From contig NZ_OZ255701.1 in NCBI RefSeq assembly GCF_965276875.1, forward strand, positions 310,001 to 374,000: 64,000 nt of DNA, given 5' to 3'. The DNA comes from Lichenicoccus sp965276875 (GTDB lineage: Bacteria > Pseudomonadota > Alphaproteobacteria > Acetobacterales > Acetobacteraceae). A program made the translations under genes and the position numbers. Below the pieces are notes generated by a model. The model was not told where the DNA came from and ran no database searches. It saw only the letters and a program-made list of their open reading frames with translations. The number at the start of each line of letters is the position of its first letter. Positions within the stretch are counted from its first letter, which is position 1. Below, one piece after another: positions 32,965 through 40,794 of the stretch.

Positions 32965-34203
32965 TCAGCCGAGCGACCGCACGATCACCTCCGCGACGTG
33001 CTCGGAGTCGCGGGCGATGCCCGAGAAGCGGCCCGAACCCCAGCTATGCAGCCAAGGTAGCCCGAGGAAGTAGAGCCCAGGTTGCGCCGTGACACCGCGC
33101 TGATGGCGCGGGGCGCCGCGCGCATCGAACACGTCCGCCTCGATCCACGCAAAATTCATCCGATACCCGATACACCAGACAACGCTCGCAACACGGCTGC
33201 ACGCCAGATCCGTCGGCGGTGCCCCGAGTGATTCTGGGGGCGGCGTCCAGGGTGGCCGGTAAGGCGGCTCGGTGGGGGCTTCAATCCCCGATTTTGCGAT
33301 CCAGCCGTCGATGCGGCACTTGATGCCGGCATCGACCGCGTCCGCGGCGTCCAGGTTGCGCGCGAGATCGTCGCCAAAGCTGATCCGGCTGTCCTCAATC
33401 GTGCGCAGACGGCCGTGCAGTTGCATGCCCTCCAGCGCGCGGGCGCGCAGATCGATATCGCGGCCGCCATCGCGTCCGGTTACGTAATGATTTGTTTTGT
33501 CGCGCACGCCCTCGCGCAGCGGATGGTCCTCCACCGGCATGTCGTAGTAGCCCATCAGATGCAGCCATTCGACGACGTCGCGGCCACGATAGCGGCGCGC
33601 GACGCGGGGTGCCTCGCCGACACACAGATGCACCTCGCGTCCGACCAGATGCAAATCCTCGGCAATCTGGCAGCCGGACTGGCCGGTGCCGACGACCAGC
33701 GTAGCACCTTCTGGCATCGATGTCGGGTTGCGATAGTGCGAGGAATGGATTTGCATGATGTCGGGCGCGAGTGCGGTGGCACAGGGCGGGATGATCGGGT
33801 CGTGATAGCCGCCGGTGGCGATCACCACCTGGCGCGCGGCAATCGTGCCGACGCTGGTGTGTAGCGTGTAGCCGGTATCGGTTGGCCTTAGCGACACGAC
33901 CCGCACACCTGTGCGCACCGGGGCCGCGAACGAGGCCGCATAAGTCTCGACATAGCGCACGATCTCGTCGCGCGGCATGAAGCCGTCGGGATCACCGCCG
34001 GCGTAGGGATGGCCCGGCAAGGTGCATTGCCAGTTCGGCGTCACCAGGCAGAAACTATCCCAACGCTCGCGTTTCCAGGAATAGGCGATTTCATGCTGCT
34101 CGAGCACGACATGCGGTATGCCGCGTTGGGTCAGTTGCCAGCTTGCCGCGAGGCCGGCCTGGCCGCCGCCGATCACGACGACGTCGCAGAATGCGGCGCT
34201 CAT
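32965..34203 (-). CDS. nitH: Nit1C flavin-dependent oxidoreductase (MSMEG_0569 family)
   Basis: A 412-residue flavoprotein with the FAD-binding VVVIGGGQAGLAASWQL motif at residues 8-24, the second dinucleotide-binding loop VVGTGQSGCQIAEDL near 180 and the monooxygenase-like IATGGYHDP segment. Its Trp-rich SFCLVTPNWQCTLPGHPY and WLHSWGSGRFSGIARDS are typical of the MSMEG_0569 family found in Nit1 clusters. It is the last gene of the cluster, overlapping the NitG gene by 4 nt. The reaction is not established; an oxygen-dependent step in nitrogen or cyanide use is an inference from the cluster. Confidence 0.88.
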   Translation of the reverse strand: MSAAFCDVVVIGGGQAGLAASWQLTQRGIPHVVLEQHEIAYSWKRERWDSFCLVTPNWQCTLPGHPYAGGDPDGFMPRDEIVRYVETYAASFAAPVRTGVRVVSLRPTDTGYTLHTSVGTIAARQVVIATGGYHDPIIPPCATALAPDIMQIHSSHYRNPTSMPEGATLVVGTGQSGCQIAEDLHLVGREVHLCVGEAPRVARRYRGRDVVEWLHLMGYYDMPVEDHPLREGVRDKTNHYVTGRDGGRDIDLRARALEGMQLHGRLRTIEDSRISFGDDLARNLDAADAVDAGIKCRIDGWIAKSGIEAPTEPPYRPPWTPPPESLGAPPTDLACSRVASVVWCIGYRMNFAWIEADVFDARGAPRHQRGVTAQPGLYFLGLPWLHSWGSGRFSGIARDSEHVAEVIVRSLG

Positions 34204-34481
34204 CTTCGGAACTCCAGGACGGTGACGGCAGTGTCGCTGGCGAACCCGCCTGCGCGCTGCTCGATCTGTGCCAACTGGTCTAGAGCGAGGCTGCACGGCA
34301 TGCCGTAGATGCGCTGCACCCGCGCGCTTGCCTCGATCAGCGCCGTGCGCACGCGCGCGAGAAAATCGGCCAGGCCGTAGCAGGTGCCCACCGACAGATG
34401 CTCCTCGATCACCAGCGATGGCGAATAGCACAGGCTGCGCGCGCCATCCGGCCAGCGGATGCTGAACTGCATTTCAGGCAT
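34200..34481 (-). CDS. nitG: Nit1C small protein (MSMEG_0570 family, nitrogen starvation response)
   Basis: The 93-residue protein reads MPEMQFSIRWPDG, CYSPSLVIEEHL, ADFLARVRTALIEASARV and SALDQLAQIE, matching the MSMEG_0570 family found only in Nit1-type clusters. No known catalytic motif is present. ATG at 34481 overlaps the glycosyltransferase end by 8 nt, and the stop overlaps the flavoprotein start by 4 nt, so it is coupled on both sides. Its role is unknown. Confidence 0.87.
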   Translation of the reverse strand: MPEMQFSIRWPDGARSLCYSPSLVIEEHLSVGTCYGLADFLARVRTALIEASARVQRIYGMPCSLALDQLAQIEQRAGGFASDTAVTVLEFRR

Positions 34482-35616
34482 TGGCCGATGCGCTCGCTTG
34501 GTAGCAGGCGAGATGCGCGCGCGCCACCCGGCGCCAGTCGAAACGCCGCGCGCGCGCCGGACCCCGGCTGCTTGCCTCGCCAACCGCGCCAGGCTGCAGC
34601 GCCCGCGCCATTGCCTGGGTGATCGCCGGCACCGAGACCGGATCGACGCGGATCGCGTCGCCGTCGGCCAGATAGGAATCGAATGGCTCGCCGAATGGCA
34701 CGATCACCGGAATGCCGCTCGCCATCGCTTCAAGCACGCACAGACCGAAGCCTTCCTGCAACGAGGGAAAGCACAGCATCGCGGCATTGCGATAGAGGGC
34801 CGGCATGTCTTCGTCGTCCACCACGCCGAGCAGGCGGACCCGGTGGCGATACACGGAGCCGGACAGGGCTTCGGCAAACGCGTCGCGTGCGGCGCAATGG
34901 TCGAGCAGGCTGGCGCCGCCCGCGATCAGCAGATGCAGGTCGGGATGCGCCCCGTCCGCCACCAGCGCGAAAAAGGCGTGCAGGATGCCCAGCGTATTCT
35001 TGCGCGCCTCGACGCCGCCGACGGCAAGGATCATGCGGCCACCTTGCGGCAGCCAGCGCGCGCGGAGTTGCGCGTCGCGTGGGCCGGGCTGCGGGCAATA
35101 ATGCTGTGCATCGACACCGTTGCCGACGAGGGTGCTCGGCCGGCGGAAGCGACGTACCAGCTCGGACTGCCACATTTGACTGACGCAGAACAGGTGCCTC
35201 GCACGACGCACCGCCTCGTCCTGCCAAGCGGCGAGGCGAGGACTGGCGAAATCGTCGAGGTGATGCACAGTGCGCATGAAGCCGTCGATGAGGCCGGCCT
35301 CGGCAAGGTCGCAGAGCGCCAGCGCGCTGATCGAATCATGGACGTGCAGGATCTCGAAATGCGGCGCGTCCGGCATGCTCAGGAAGGCCGCGATCTCCCG
35401 CCGGCGCATCTGCACCAGAGTCCCCACATTGTCCGGCGCCGGTGCGGCCGGGATGACCACCGATGCGCAGCGCGGCGCGCGGAAGAAGCGATCGCGGTTT
35501 GCGCCAGGCGCCAACAGCATTGCCTCGACGCCTTCGTCGCACAGCGCCTCGGCGAGATGCATCGCATGCACGACGCCGCCGCGAGGATTGGTGGAGTGGG
35601 CGAAGACGCCGATCAT
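34474..35616 (-). CDS. Nit1C-associated glycosyltransferase family 4 (MSMEG_0565 family)
   Basis: A 380-residue GT-B fold transferase. The N-terminal nucleotide-independent half starts MIGVFAHSTNPRGGVVHAM, followed by LHVHDSISALAL. The C-terminal half has ILAVGGVEARKN and the donor-binding FPSLQEGFGLCVLEAMASGIPV with the GT4 E-x7-E motif. MSMEG_0565-like transferases occur in a subset of Nit1 clusters; their acceptor is unknown. The ATG overlaps the NitF stop by 2 nt. Its presence suggests a glycosylated intermediate or product, which is speculative. Confidence 0.87.
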   Translation of the reverse strand: MIGVFAHSTNPRGGVVHAMHLAEALCDEGVEAMLLAPGANRDRFFRAPRCASVVIPAAPAPDNVGTLVQMRRREIAAFLSMPDAPHFEILHVHDSISALALCDLAEAGLIDGFMRTVHHLDDFASPRLAAWQDEAVRRARHLFCVSQMWQSELVRRFRRPSTLVGNGVDAQHYCPQPGPRDAQLRARWLPQGGRMILAVGGVEARKNTLGILHAFFALVADGAHPDLHLLIAGGASLLDHCAARDAFAEALSGSVYRHRVRLLGVVDDEDMPALYRNAAMLCFPSLQEGFGLCVLEAMASGIPVIVPFGEPFDSYLADGDAIRVDPVSVPAITQAMARALQPGAVGEASSRGPARARRFDWRRVARAHLACYQASASANA

Positions 35617-36581
35617 GGAACCCACCCTGGACCGCAGCCGAGCAGTGGGGCCAGCGCCACGTCGCGGATTGTCTCGCGCGCGTCGCCCTCGATCAGATCA
35701 ACCCGGCTGCCGCGCTCGCATCGTCCGATCGCGGCACAGGCGATGTTGCGTTCGGCGAACAGCGCGATCACGGCCTCCGCGCAGTCCGGTGCACAGGTCA
35801 GCAGGAAGCCGAATGACGGAAAGGCGCTCAGCCAGCGCGGGAGATCGACGCCCGACGGGCGCGGCACCAAAGCCGGAGCAATGGCGAGCCCGATGCCGGA
35901 GCATTCCGCGAGCATCAGGGCGGTGCCGATCAGCCCGCCCATGCTGATATCCTTGGCCGAGCCGGACAGACCGCGTTCGGCGATCAGCGGCAGCAGTTCG
36001 AGATCGCCGCGCAGACGCGCCGGATCCACGCACGCCGAGCTGGCATCCCACCAGTCATACGGCTCGCGAAACTGGCCGCGCAGGTCGATGGCGGCCAGCA
36101 GCGTCTCACCAGGCCTGGCCGCGAACGAGCTCAGCAGCGAACGCGCGCGGCCGAGCACCGCGACCGAGAGCTGCTCGCTCGATGCGCGCAGGTTGCTATG
36201 GCCACCCAAAACGGGCACGCCGTAGACCGCACTTGCACGCGCGAGCCCGTCCAGGACCGGCCCGGCATGGGATGCATCGCGGCTGAACAGCGCGTCCACC
36301 ACGGCCAGCGGACGGCCGCCCATCGCGGCGATGTCGCTCAGATTGACCATGACGCCGCAATAGCCGGCGAAGAACGGCTCGTTGGCAACGAAGCTCGGCA
36401 AAAACCCCTCGATCGCCAGCAACAGCCAGCCGTCGCCGTTGGCAATCGCCGCGCAATCGTCGCCGACCGCAATTGCGCTGTCGGCAAGGCCGAGACGGGC
36501 CACCACCGAGCCGATGTCCTGTTTGTGTCGTATCCCAATGCCGTCGCGCAGCTGATCCGCGAGCCGTGCGAGCTCGCTCAT
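35613..36581 (-). CDS. nitF: Nit1C AIR synthase-related protein (sll0787 family)
   Basis: A 322-residue ATP-dependent enzyme of the PurM/ThiL/SelD superfamily. VGDDCAAI near residue 40 is the nucleotide and metal site, VMVNLSDIAAMGGRPLAVVDALF near 78 is the second conserved block, and KDISMGGLIGTALML near 215 the third. It is clearly distinct from the true purM at the left end of the window. Such enzymes phosphorylate an oxygen or selenium atom of the substrate; the Nit1C substrate is unknown. The ATG overlaps the GNAT stop by 3 nt (ATGA). Confidence 0.88.
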   Translation of the reverse strand: MSELARLADQLRDGIGIRHKQDIGSVVARLGLADSAIAVGDDCAAIANGDGWLLLAIEGFLPSFVANEPFFAGYCGVMVNLSDIAAMGGRPLAVVDALFSRDASHAGPVLDGLARASAVYGVPVLGGHSNLRASSEQLSVAVLGRARSLLSSFAARPGETLLAAIDLRGQFREPYDWWDASSACVDPARLRGDLELLPLIAERGLSGSAKDISMGGLIGTALMLAECSGIGLAIAPALVPRPSGVDLPRWLSAFPSFGFLLTCAPDCAEAVIALFAERNIACAAIGRCERGSRVDLIEGDARETIRDVALAPLLGCGPGWVP

Positions 36582-37123
36582 GCGGCGGCGCGATAGGGAC
36601 GCACGAAGCCCAGCGCCTCCTGGCCGTGCGGCGGATAGCGGTTCAGGTCCGCGTGCATCAGCCAGTGCGGCAGGCCGTGCAGGAGCAGCCGCTGTTCGGC
36701 GTGCCAACCGAGATGTTCGAAGAAGCCGACATTTTCGGCCTGCACATGCGCCTCGAAGCGCACGCAGCCGCGCGCGTGCGCGGTGCAGACGGCGAGACGC
36801 ACGAGGTGCGCGCCAATGCTGCCGACACGGCGGAAGTCGGCCTGCACGGCCAACCGCGAGCCCCACCAATAGCCAGGCGAGACCTGATGAATGCGCACGG
36901 CGCCGACGACAGTGTCGGGGTCGCCCGCGACACAGGTGACGGCGATCAGCGGATCGGCCACCGCGTCGATTGCGTCGCGGTCGTGGTCGGGGAAAATCCC
37001 CTGCTCGGCGCAGAATACCTGCCGTCGCAGCCGGTAGTAACCGCGCAACTCCCATGCGGCGCGCGCGCGGGCAACACGAAACGCACCCGGAATGAACGGC
37101 AGGATGGCGCCGTCAAAGATCAT
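36578..37123 (-). CDS. nitE: Nit1C GNAT-type N-acetyltransferase (MSMEG_0567 N-terminal family)
   Basis: A 181-residue GNAT-fold protein. YYRLRRQVFCAEQGIF near residue 30 and the acetyl-CoA region RRVGSIGAHLVRLAVCTAHARGC near 95-120 fit the fold, although the Q/RxxGxG/A loop is relaxed (RRVGSIG). FEAHVQAENVGFFEHLGW is the late strand-helix. In some actinobacteria it is fused to the AIR-synthase-like partner, as in MSMEG_0567; here the two are separate genes overlapping by 4 nt. The acyl acceptor is unknown. It starts 1 nt after the radical SAM gene ends. Confidence 0.86.
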   Translation of the reverse strand: MIFDGAILPFIPGAFRVARARAAWELRGYYRLRRQVFCAEQGIFPDHDRDAIDAVADPLIAVTCVAGDPDTVVGAVRIHQVSPGYWWGSRLAVQADFRRVGSIGAHLVRLAVCTAHARGCVRFEAHVQAENVGFFEHLGWHAEQRLLLHGLPHWLMHADLNRYPPHGQEALGFVRPYRAAA

Positions 37124-37124
37124 C

Positions 37125-38240
37125 TCAGAGGTCTGCCTCGAAGGCGGCGAGCGAGGAGCAGGCGCCGCAGCGGCTGCAGCCGGCCTTGACATCGGCCGAG
37201 CGCAGATCGCCCGCGGCCAGCATGCGTGCGAGAGGTCCCAACACCGCGCGCATGAAGGCGGCGGTCGGCGGCGCGTGATCCTCAAGCGGCGTGCCGCCGA
37301 TCGGCACGAAGGGCACCACGAAGGGATGCACGCCGATGCCGATCAGGGTCTCGCACAAGGCGAGGATTTCAGAGACGCTGTCGCCGAGACCCGCCAGCAG
37401 ATAGGTGCTGACCTGGCCGCGCCCGAACACCGGCACCGCCTGACGGAACGCGGCCAGATAGCGGCCGATGCTGACCGTGGCCTTGCCCGGCATGATGCGT
37501 GCCCGCACCGCCTGCGTCGCCGCTTCCAGATGCATCCCCAGGCTGTCGACGCCGGCGGCGCGCAGACGCTCGAACCAGATTGGGTCGCGCGGCGGCTCAC
37601 ATTGCCCCTGCACCGGCAGTGCCACCGCCTGCTTGATCGCGCGGGTGCTGTCGCACAGTACGGCGGCCCCACGATCGACGACGTTCGGCGTGCCGGTGGT
37701 GAGTACCATGTGCCGAACCCCGTCGAGCAGGACTGCGGCTCGCGCGACCTCCGCGAGCTGCGCCGGCGTCTTGTGCGCAATCGTGCGACCGGCGGAGAGC
37801 GACTGGCCGATGGCGCAGAACTGGCAGGCGGTGGCGCGATCGGCATAGCGTATGCAGGTCTGCAGAACGGTGGTCGCCAGCACGTCGGTGCCATGCAGCA
37901 TGGCGATTTTCCAGTAGGGAACGCCGTCCATCGTCTGCAACGCGTAGAAGCGCGGGATGGCTGCGAAGTCGATCGGCCCGACGGCAACACCGTCGCGCGA
38001 AAGCATCGTGCGGCCGTTCGAATCCGGCGCAGAGGCGCTATAGGGCGAATGCCGCGCGTTGGCCGTCAGAACCGGCACCATGATGGTCTGTCCGGCGAGC
38101 CGGATTGCCTTGTGATCGGAGGGCCCGGCGCCGCCGCGTCGCGACCCGGCGCCGGCAGCCTCGTCAGTCAGCCGCATCCCGAGCGACTGCAGCTCGGTAA
38201 GCAGGAACCGCGTCGGCGTCTGAAGCTCGGTCTGGAGCAT
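37125..38240 (-). CDS. nitD: Nit1C radical SAM protein (MSMEG_0568 family)
   Basis: The 371-residue protein carries a cysteine motif of unusual spacing, CIRYADRATACQFC (CX9CX2C), at about residues 128-141, in place of CX3CX2C; this fits the family found in Nit1 clusters. A C-terminal CSRCGAC near residue 358 may hold a second iron-sulfur cluster. SAM-binding glycine and serine segments are VLTTGTPN near 180 and GMHLEAAT near 235. ATG 38240 was chosen because GAGG lies upstream and the family core TELQSLGMRL follows, although this makes it overlap the nitrilase gene by 77 nt. The reaction is unknown. Confidence 0.87.
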   Translation of the reverse strand: MLQTELQTPTRFLLTELQSLGMRLTDEAAGAGSRRGGAGPSDHKAIRLAGQTIMVPVLTANARHSPYSASAPDSNGRTMLSRDGVAVGPIDFAAIPRFYALQTMDGVPYWKIAMLHGTDVLATTVLQTCIRYADRATACQFCAIGQSLSAGRTIAHKTPAQLAEVARAAVLLDGVRHMVLTTGTPNVVDRGAAVLCDSTRAIKQAVALPVQGQCEPPRDPIWFERLRAAGVDSLGMHLEAATQAVRARIMPGKATVSIGRYLAAFRQAVPVFGRGQVSTYLLAGLGDSVSEILALCETLIGIGVHPFVVPFVPIGGTPLEDHAPPTAAFMRAVLGPLARMLAAGDLRSADVKAGCSRCGACSSLAAFEADL

Positions 38241-39192
38241 GCTGGTCGTGCCTCATCTCGGCGGGGCGGAGATCGTGGGTCGTTGTGGCAGGCCTGCGGT
38301 CATGCAGCAGAGAGAGCAGCTCGGGTCGGGCGTAATGGCCCACGCTATCCATCATGCGTTTGCGCTTGACGATCAGCGACATATCAAGGTCGGCCACGAC
38401 CATGCCCTCGCCTTCGCGCAGAGGCGGCGCCAGATGCACGCCCTCCGGGGAGATGATCGCCGAGCAGCAGCCGCCGCGCAGCGCCTTGTGCATGGCCACC
38501 TCCGGGGTGATCGCGTGCAGCTGCGCCTCGTCGAGCCAGCCGGTGGCGTTGATGACGAAGCAGCCGGCTTCAAGTGCATGATGGCGGATCGTCACTTCCA
38601 TCTGGTCGGCGAAGATCTGCCCGACCATCGAGCCCGGGAACTGCGCGCAATGGATTTCCTCGTGCTGCGTCATCAGCGCGTAGCGGGCCAGCGGATTATA
38701 GTGCTCCCAGCAGGCGAGTGCGCCGACGCGGCCGACGGCGCTGTCCACGACGTGCAGCCCGGCGCCGTCGCCCTGGCCCCAGATCATGCGTTCGTGGAAG
38801 GACGGCGTCAGCTTGCGTCGCGTAAGCAGCAGCGTGCCGTCCGCATCGAAAATTGCTTGGGTGTTGTAGAGCGAACCATGGTCGCGTTCGTTCACGCCGA
38901 GCACGACGACAACACCACCGGCGCGCGCCGCCGATGCCACGGCGTCGGTGAACGGCCCGGGCACGGTCGGCGCGTTGTCGTACAGGCGAATATGCTCAGC
39001 GCCGATCGCCGCCGGCGCGCGGACGAACGAGAAATACGGATAGTACGGCACGAAGGTCTCTGGAAACACCGCTATCTGCACACCTTTGCGGGCGGCATCG
39101 CGGATCGCGGCGAGCACCTTCTCCTGGGTGCCGGTGCCGTTTTCCAGCACCGGCGCAAGCTGGATGGCCGCGGCTTTGACGAGGCGCTGCAT
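38164..39192 (-). CDS. nitC: Nit1-clade nitrilase
   Basis: The 342-residue enzyme has the complete nitrilase triad: Glu45 in AVFPETFVP, Lys127 in RRKLTPSFHER and Cys161 in GALACWEHYNPLARYALM. The Nit1 clade hydrolyses nitriles to acid and ammonia and is the defining gene of Nit1C clusters, which are linked to growth on cyanide in other bacteria. The core ends at about residue 300 (HYARPELLSLL); the following 40 residues are a non-conserved tail overlapping the radical SAM start by 77 nt. It begins 8 nt after the NitB stop. Confidence 0.92.
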   Translation of the reverse strand: MQRLVKAAAIQLAPVLENGTGTQEKVLAAIRDAARKGVQIAVFPETFVPYYPYFSFVRAPAAIGAEHIRLYDNAPTVPGPFTDAVASAARAGGVVVVLGVNERDHGSLYNTQAIFDADGTLLLTRRKLTPSFHERMIWGQGDGAGLHVVDSAVGRVGALACWEHYNPLARYALMTQHEEIHCAQFPGSMVGQIFADQMEVTIRHHALEAGCFVINATGWLDEAQLHAITPEVAMHKALRGGCCSAIISPEGVHLAPPLREGEGMVVADLDMSLIVKRKRMMDSVGHYARPELLSLLHDRRPATTTHDLRPAEMRHDQHAPDRASDADAVPAYRAAVARDAAD

Positions 39193-39200
39193 GGCGCCCG

Positions 39201-39683
39201 CTAGAGCGTCCAGGTGTCGATGATGACGGCGTTATCGCGCTTGTGGAGCAGCATGCAATCGAGCACGTCGAGCGGATTGATCGGCCTGATACCCTCCATC
39301 AGCGAAGGCTCGCCATGGCCGTAGAGCGCCTGCAGCGAAAACCGGCACGCATAGACGTGGCCGCCCTCGTCCATGAACTTCCTAAGCTGGTTGTTAAAGT
39401 TCTGGTGGCCGGGAAAGGCGTCGTCGCCGAGCCGCGGAAAGCCGCGCAACACACCGAGCGTCACACCGGGGCCATAGAGCAGGATCGAGGTCTCATAGCC
39501 CTTGCGCTGCAAGCGTGTGGCCTGCAGCAGGTTCACCAGACCGATCGAGCCTTCGAAGGCGACGGTGTGGAAGGTGACCAGCGCCTTTTCGCCGGGCTGC
39601 GCCTTGACGTCCTCAAAGACCTTCTCCTCGTAGTCGACGAGATGGTCGCCTACGACGTGCGGGGCGGCTGCAACTTTCGGCAT
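39201..39683 (-). CDS. nitB: Nit1C first-gene protein (MSMEG_0572 / sll0783 family)
   Basis: The 160-residue protein is recognised by VDYEEKVFEDVKAQPGEKAL, FHTVAFEGSIGLVNLLQATRL, LLYGPGVTLGVLRGFPRLGDDAFPG and YACRFSLQALYGHGE. This DsrE-like family is confined to Nit1 clusters and has no proven function. ATG 39683 was chosen because AAAGGTGAG precedes it and a sigma-54 promoter lies immediately upstream. It is the first gene of an eight-gene minus-strand operon. The single conserved Cys (YACRF) could be functional. Confidence 0.88.
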   Translation of the reverse strand: MPKVAAAPHVVGDHLVDYEEKVFEDVKAQPGEKALVTFHTVAFEGSIGLVNLLQATRLQRKGYETSILLYGPGVTLGVLRGFPRLGDDAFPGHQNFNNQLRKFMDEGGHVYACRFSLQALYGHGEPSLMEGIRPINPLDVLDCMLLHKRDNAVIIDTWTL

Positions 39684-39720
39684 TTCGCTCACCTTTCTGG
39701 CTTCGTCTTGGTACAGGCGC

Positions 39721-39736
39721 AGCAAGCCCCGTGCCA
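39721..39736 (-). promoter_or_regulatory. Sigma-54 promoter of the Nit1C operon
   Basis: Read on the minus strand the site is TGGCACGGGGCTTGCT, an exact match to the -24/-12 consensus TGGCAC-N5-TTGCT, with invariant GG and GC in the right spacing. Transcription would start near 39710, about 27 nt before the nitB ATG, leaving just room for its ribosome site. Sigma-54 use implies an NtrC-type activator and fits a nitrogen-responsive operon. No clear activator-binding palindrome was found between 39740 and 39896. Confidence 0.85.
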
Positions 39737-39896
39737 AAACGCCTCCGAACGTCTTGGACGATCTGCCGCGATGTCCATCCTTTCGTCGGAACATAGCCGG
39801 GCGCTCTGGAGGAACACCCTACCAAGTCACGCGAACGCACCTCATGCAGGCAGTCTTCGGTCTTGACCGTGCACTCTGCCGTATAAAGAGGCGACC

Positions 39897-40547
39897 TCAA
39901 CGCAGCAGGTGCTGGTCCGCGCGCAGGCTGCGGCATTCCCAGCCCAGCCGTTCGAGTTCCGGCGTATCATCCTGTGCACTCGGCATGCCGAGACAGAAAT
40001 AGCCGATGAAGCGCCAGTGTCGCGGCACATCGAGCAGTGCGGTCAGCGTCGGGGGATCGAGGATCGACACCCATCCCAGCCCCAGACCGGACGCGCGCGC
40101 GGCAAGCCAGAGGGTGTGCACCGCCATCACCGTCGAATAGGCGGTGGTCTCCGGCATTGTCGCGCGCCCGAGACCGCGCCCCTGCGCCGGATCGTCTTCG
40201 TTGAACACCGCGAAGTGGCATGGCGCCTCGTCCAGGCCGGCGAGCTTGAGGGCGGCATAGCGGGCAGCCCGCTCGCCCTCCTGACACGCCAGGGCCTGGG
40301 CATTGCAGGCGCGAAAGTTCGCACGCACCGCCTCGCGCCGCCCGGCGTCGGCGACGGTGACGAACCGCCAGGGTTGGCTGAGCCCGACCGAGGGCGCCAA
40401 CGTTGCGAGGTCCAGCAGGCCTTCGAGCGTGCCTTCGGGGAGCGGCTCGGCCGAGAACCGCCGCACGTCGCGGCGCCAGGCGAACAACGCCGCGAGTTGG
40501 GCGCGAAACGCAGGGTCGAACCGCGGCGGCGCGGCGATCGCCATCAT
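39897..40547 (-). CDS. bluB: 5,6-Dimethylbenzimidazole synthase
   Basis: BluB is a flavin-destroying enzyme of the nitroreductase fold that makes the lower ligand of vitamin B12 from FMNH2 and oxygen. The 216-residue protein has RRDVRRFSAEPLP, LAPSVGLSQPWRFV and the diagnostic GLGRATMPETTAYSTVMAVHTLWLAARASGLGLGWVSILDP. The Asp and Ser expected for this clade are present in that context. ATG 40547 is followed immediately by a second ATG. No cobalamin riboswitch was recognised upstream. It lies just upstream of the Nit1C promoter, in the same orientation. Confidence 0.9.
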   Translation of the reverse strand: MMAIAAPPRFDPAFRAQLAALFAWRRDVRRFSAEPLPEGTLEGLLDLATLAPSVGLSQPWRFVTVADAGRREAVRANFRACNAQALACQEGERAARYAALKLAGLDEAPCHFAVFNEDDPAQGRGLGRATMPETTAYSTVMAVHTLWLAARASGLGLGWVSILDPPTLTALLDVPRHWRFIGYFCLGMPSAQDDTPELERLGWECRSLRADQHLLR

Positions 40548-40580
40548 GATCCAGGTCCGCCGCGCCAGTGCTCGCCAATA

Positions 40581-40598
40581 CTGACAAGAAGCTGACAA
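40581..40598 (+). promoter_or_regulatory. Pho-box-like direct repeat between bluB and the phosphoesterase gene
   Basis: CTGACAAGAAGCTGACAA is a 7-nt repeat (CTGACAA) separated by 4 nt, the architecture of a PhoB box (CTGTCAT-N4-CTGTCAC), although with A in place of T at the fourth position of both halves. It lies 34 nt before the divergent bluB start and about 200 nt before the phosphoesterase start, so either gene could be served. Confidence 0.45.
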
Positions 40599-40659
40599 GG
40601 ACTTGGCCTATGGTCAGTAGCGGCTATCTGGACTGCAACCGCCGCCAATGTGAGTTCAT

Positions 40660-40677
40660 TGTTCATGCAACTGTCAC
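40660..40677 (+). promoter_or_regulatory. Second Pho-box-like site upstream of the phosphoesterase gene
   Basis: TGTTCATGCAACTGTCAC matches the Pho box in 11 of 14 repeat positions: the second half is a perfect CTGTCAC and the first keeps TCAT with correct 4-nt spacing. It lies 117 nt upstream of the phosphoesterase GTG. Together with the repeat at 40581 it suggests phosphate-starvation control. This is inferred from pattern only. Confidence 0.5.
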
Positions 40678-40794
40678 CCTCATGGCCTGCCCAATTCTGT
40701 CGAAAACGTTAAGATTACGTAGGGCACGGCGAGACACAAAGCCACGCTCCGGCTCTGCTGCCAGGCAGACTCCCAATCGAGACAGGAGTTGACA

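Noticed and set aside
34459..36225. Plus-strand 588-codon frame opposite the Nit1C glycosyltransferase and AIR-synthase-like genes
   Set aside because: The opposite strand carries clear conserved families with coupled starts and stops; this frame has no recognisable domain.
35613..36581. Second purM copy
   Set aside because: The protein is an AIR-synthase relative, but its motifs and position fit the Nit1C-specific sll0787 family and not purine synthesis.
39897..40660. Cobalamin riboswitch before bluB
   Set aside because: I looked for the conserved B12-box pattern upstream of bluB and did not find it; only Pho-box-like repeats are visible.
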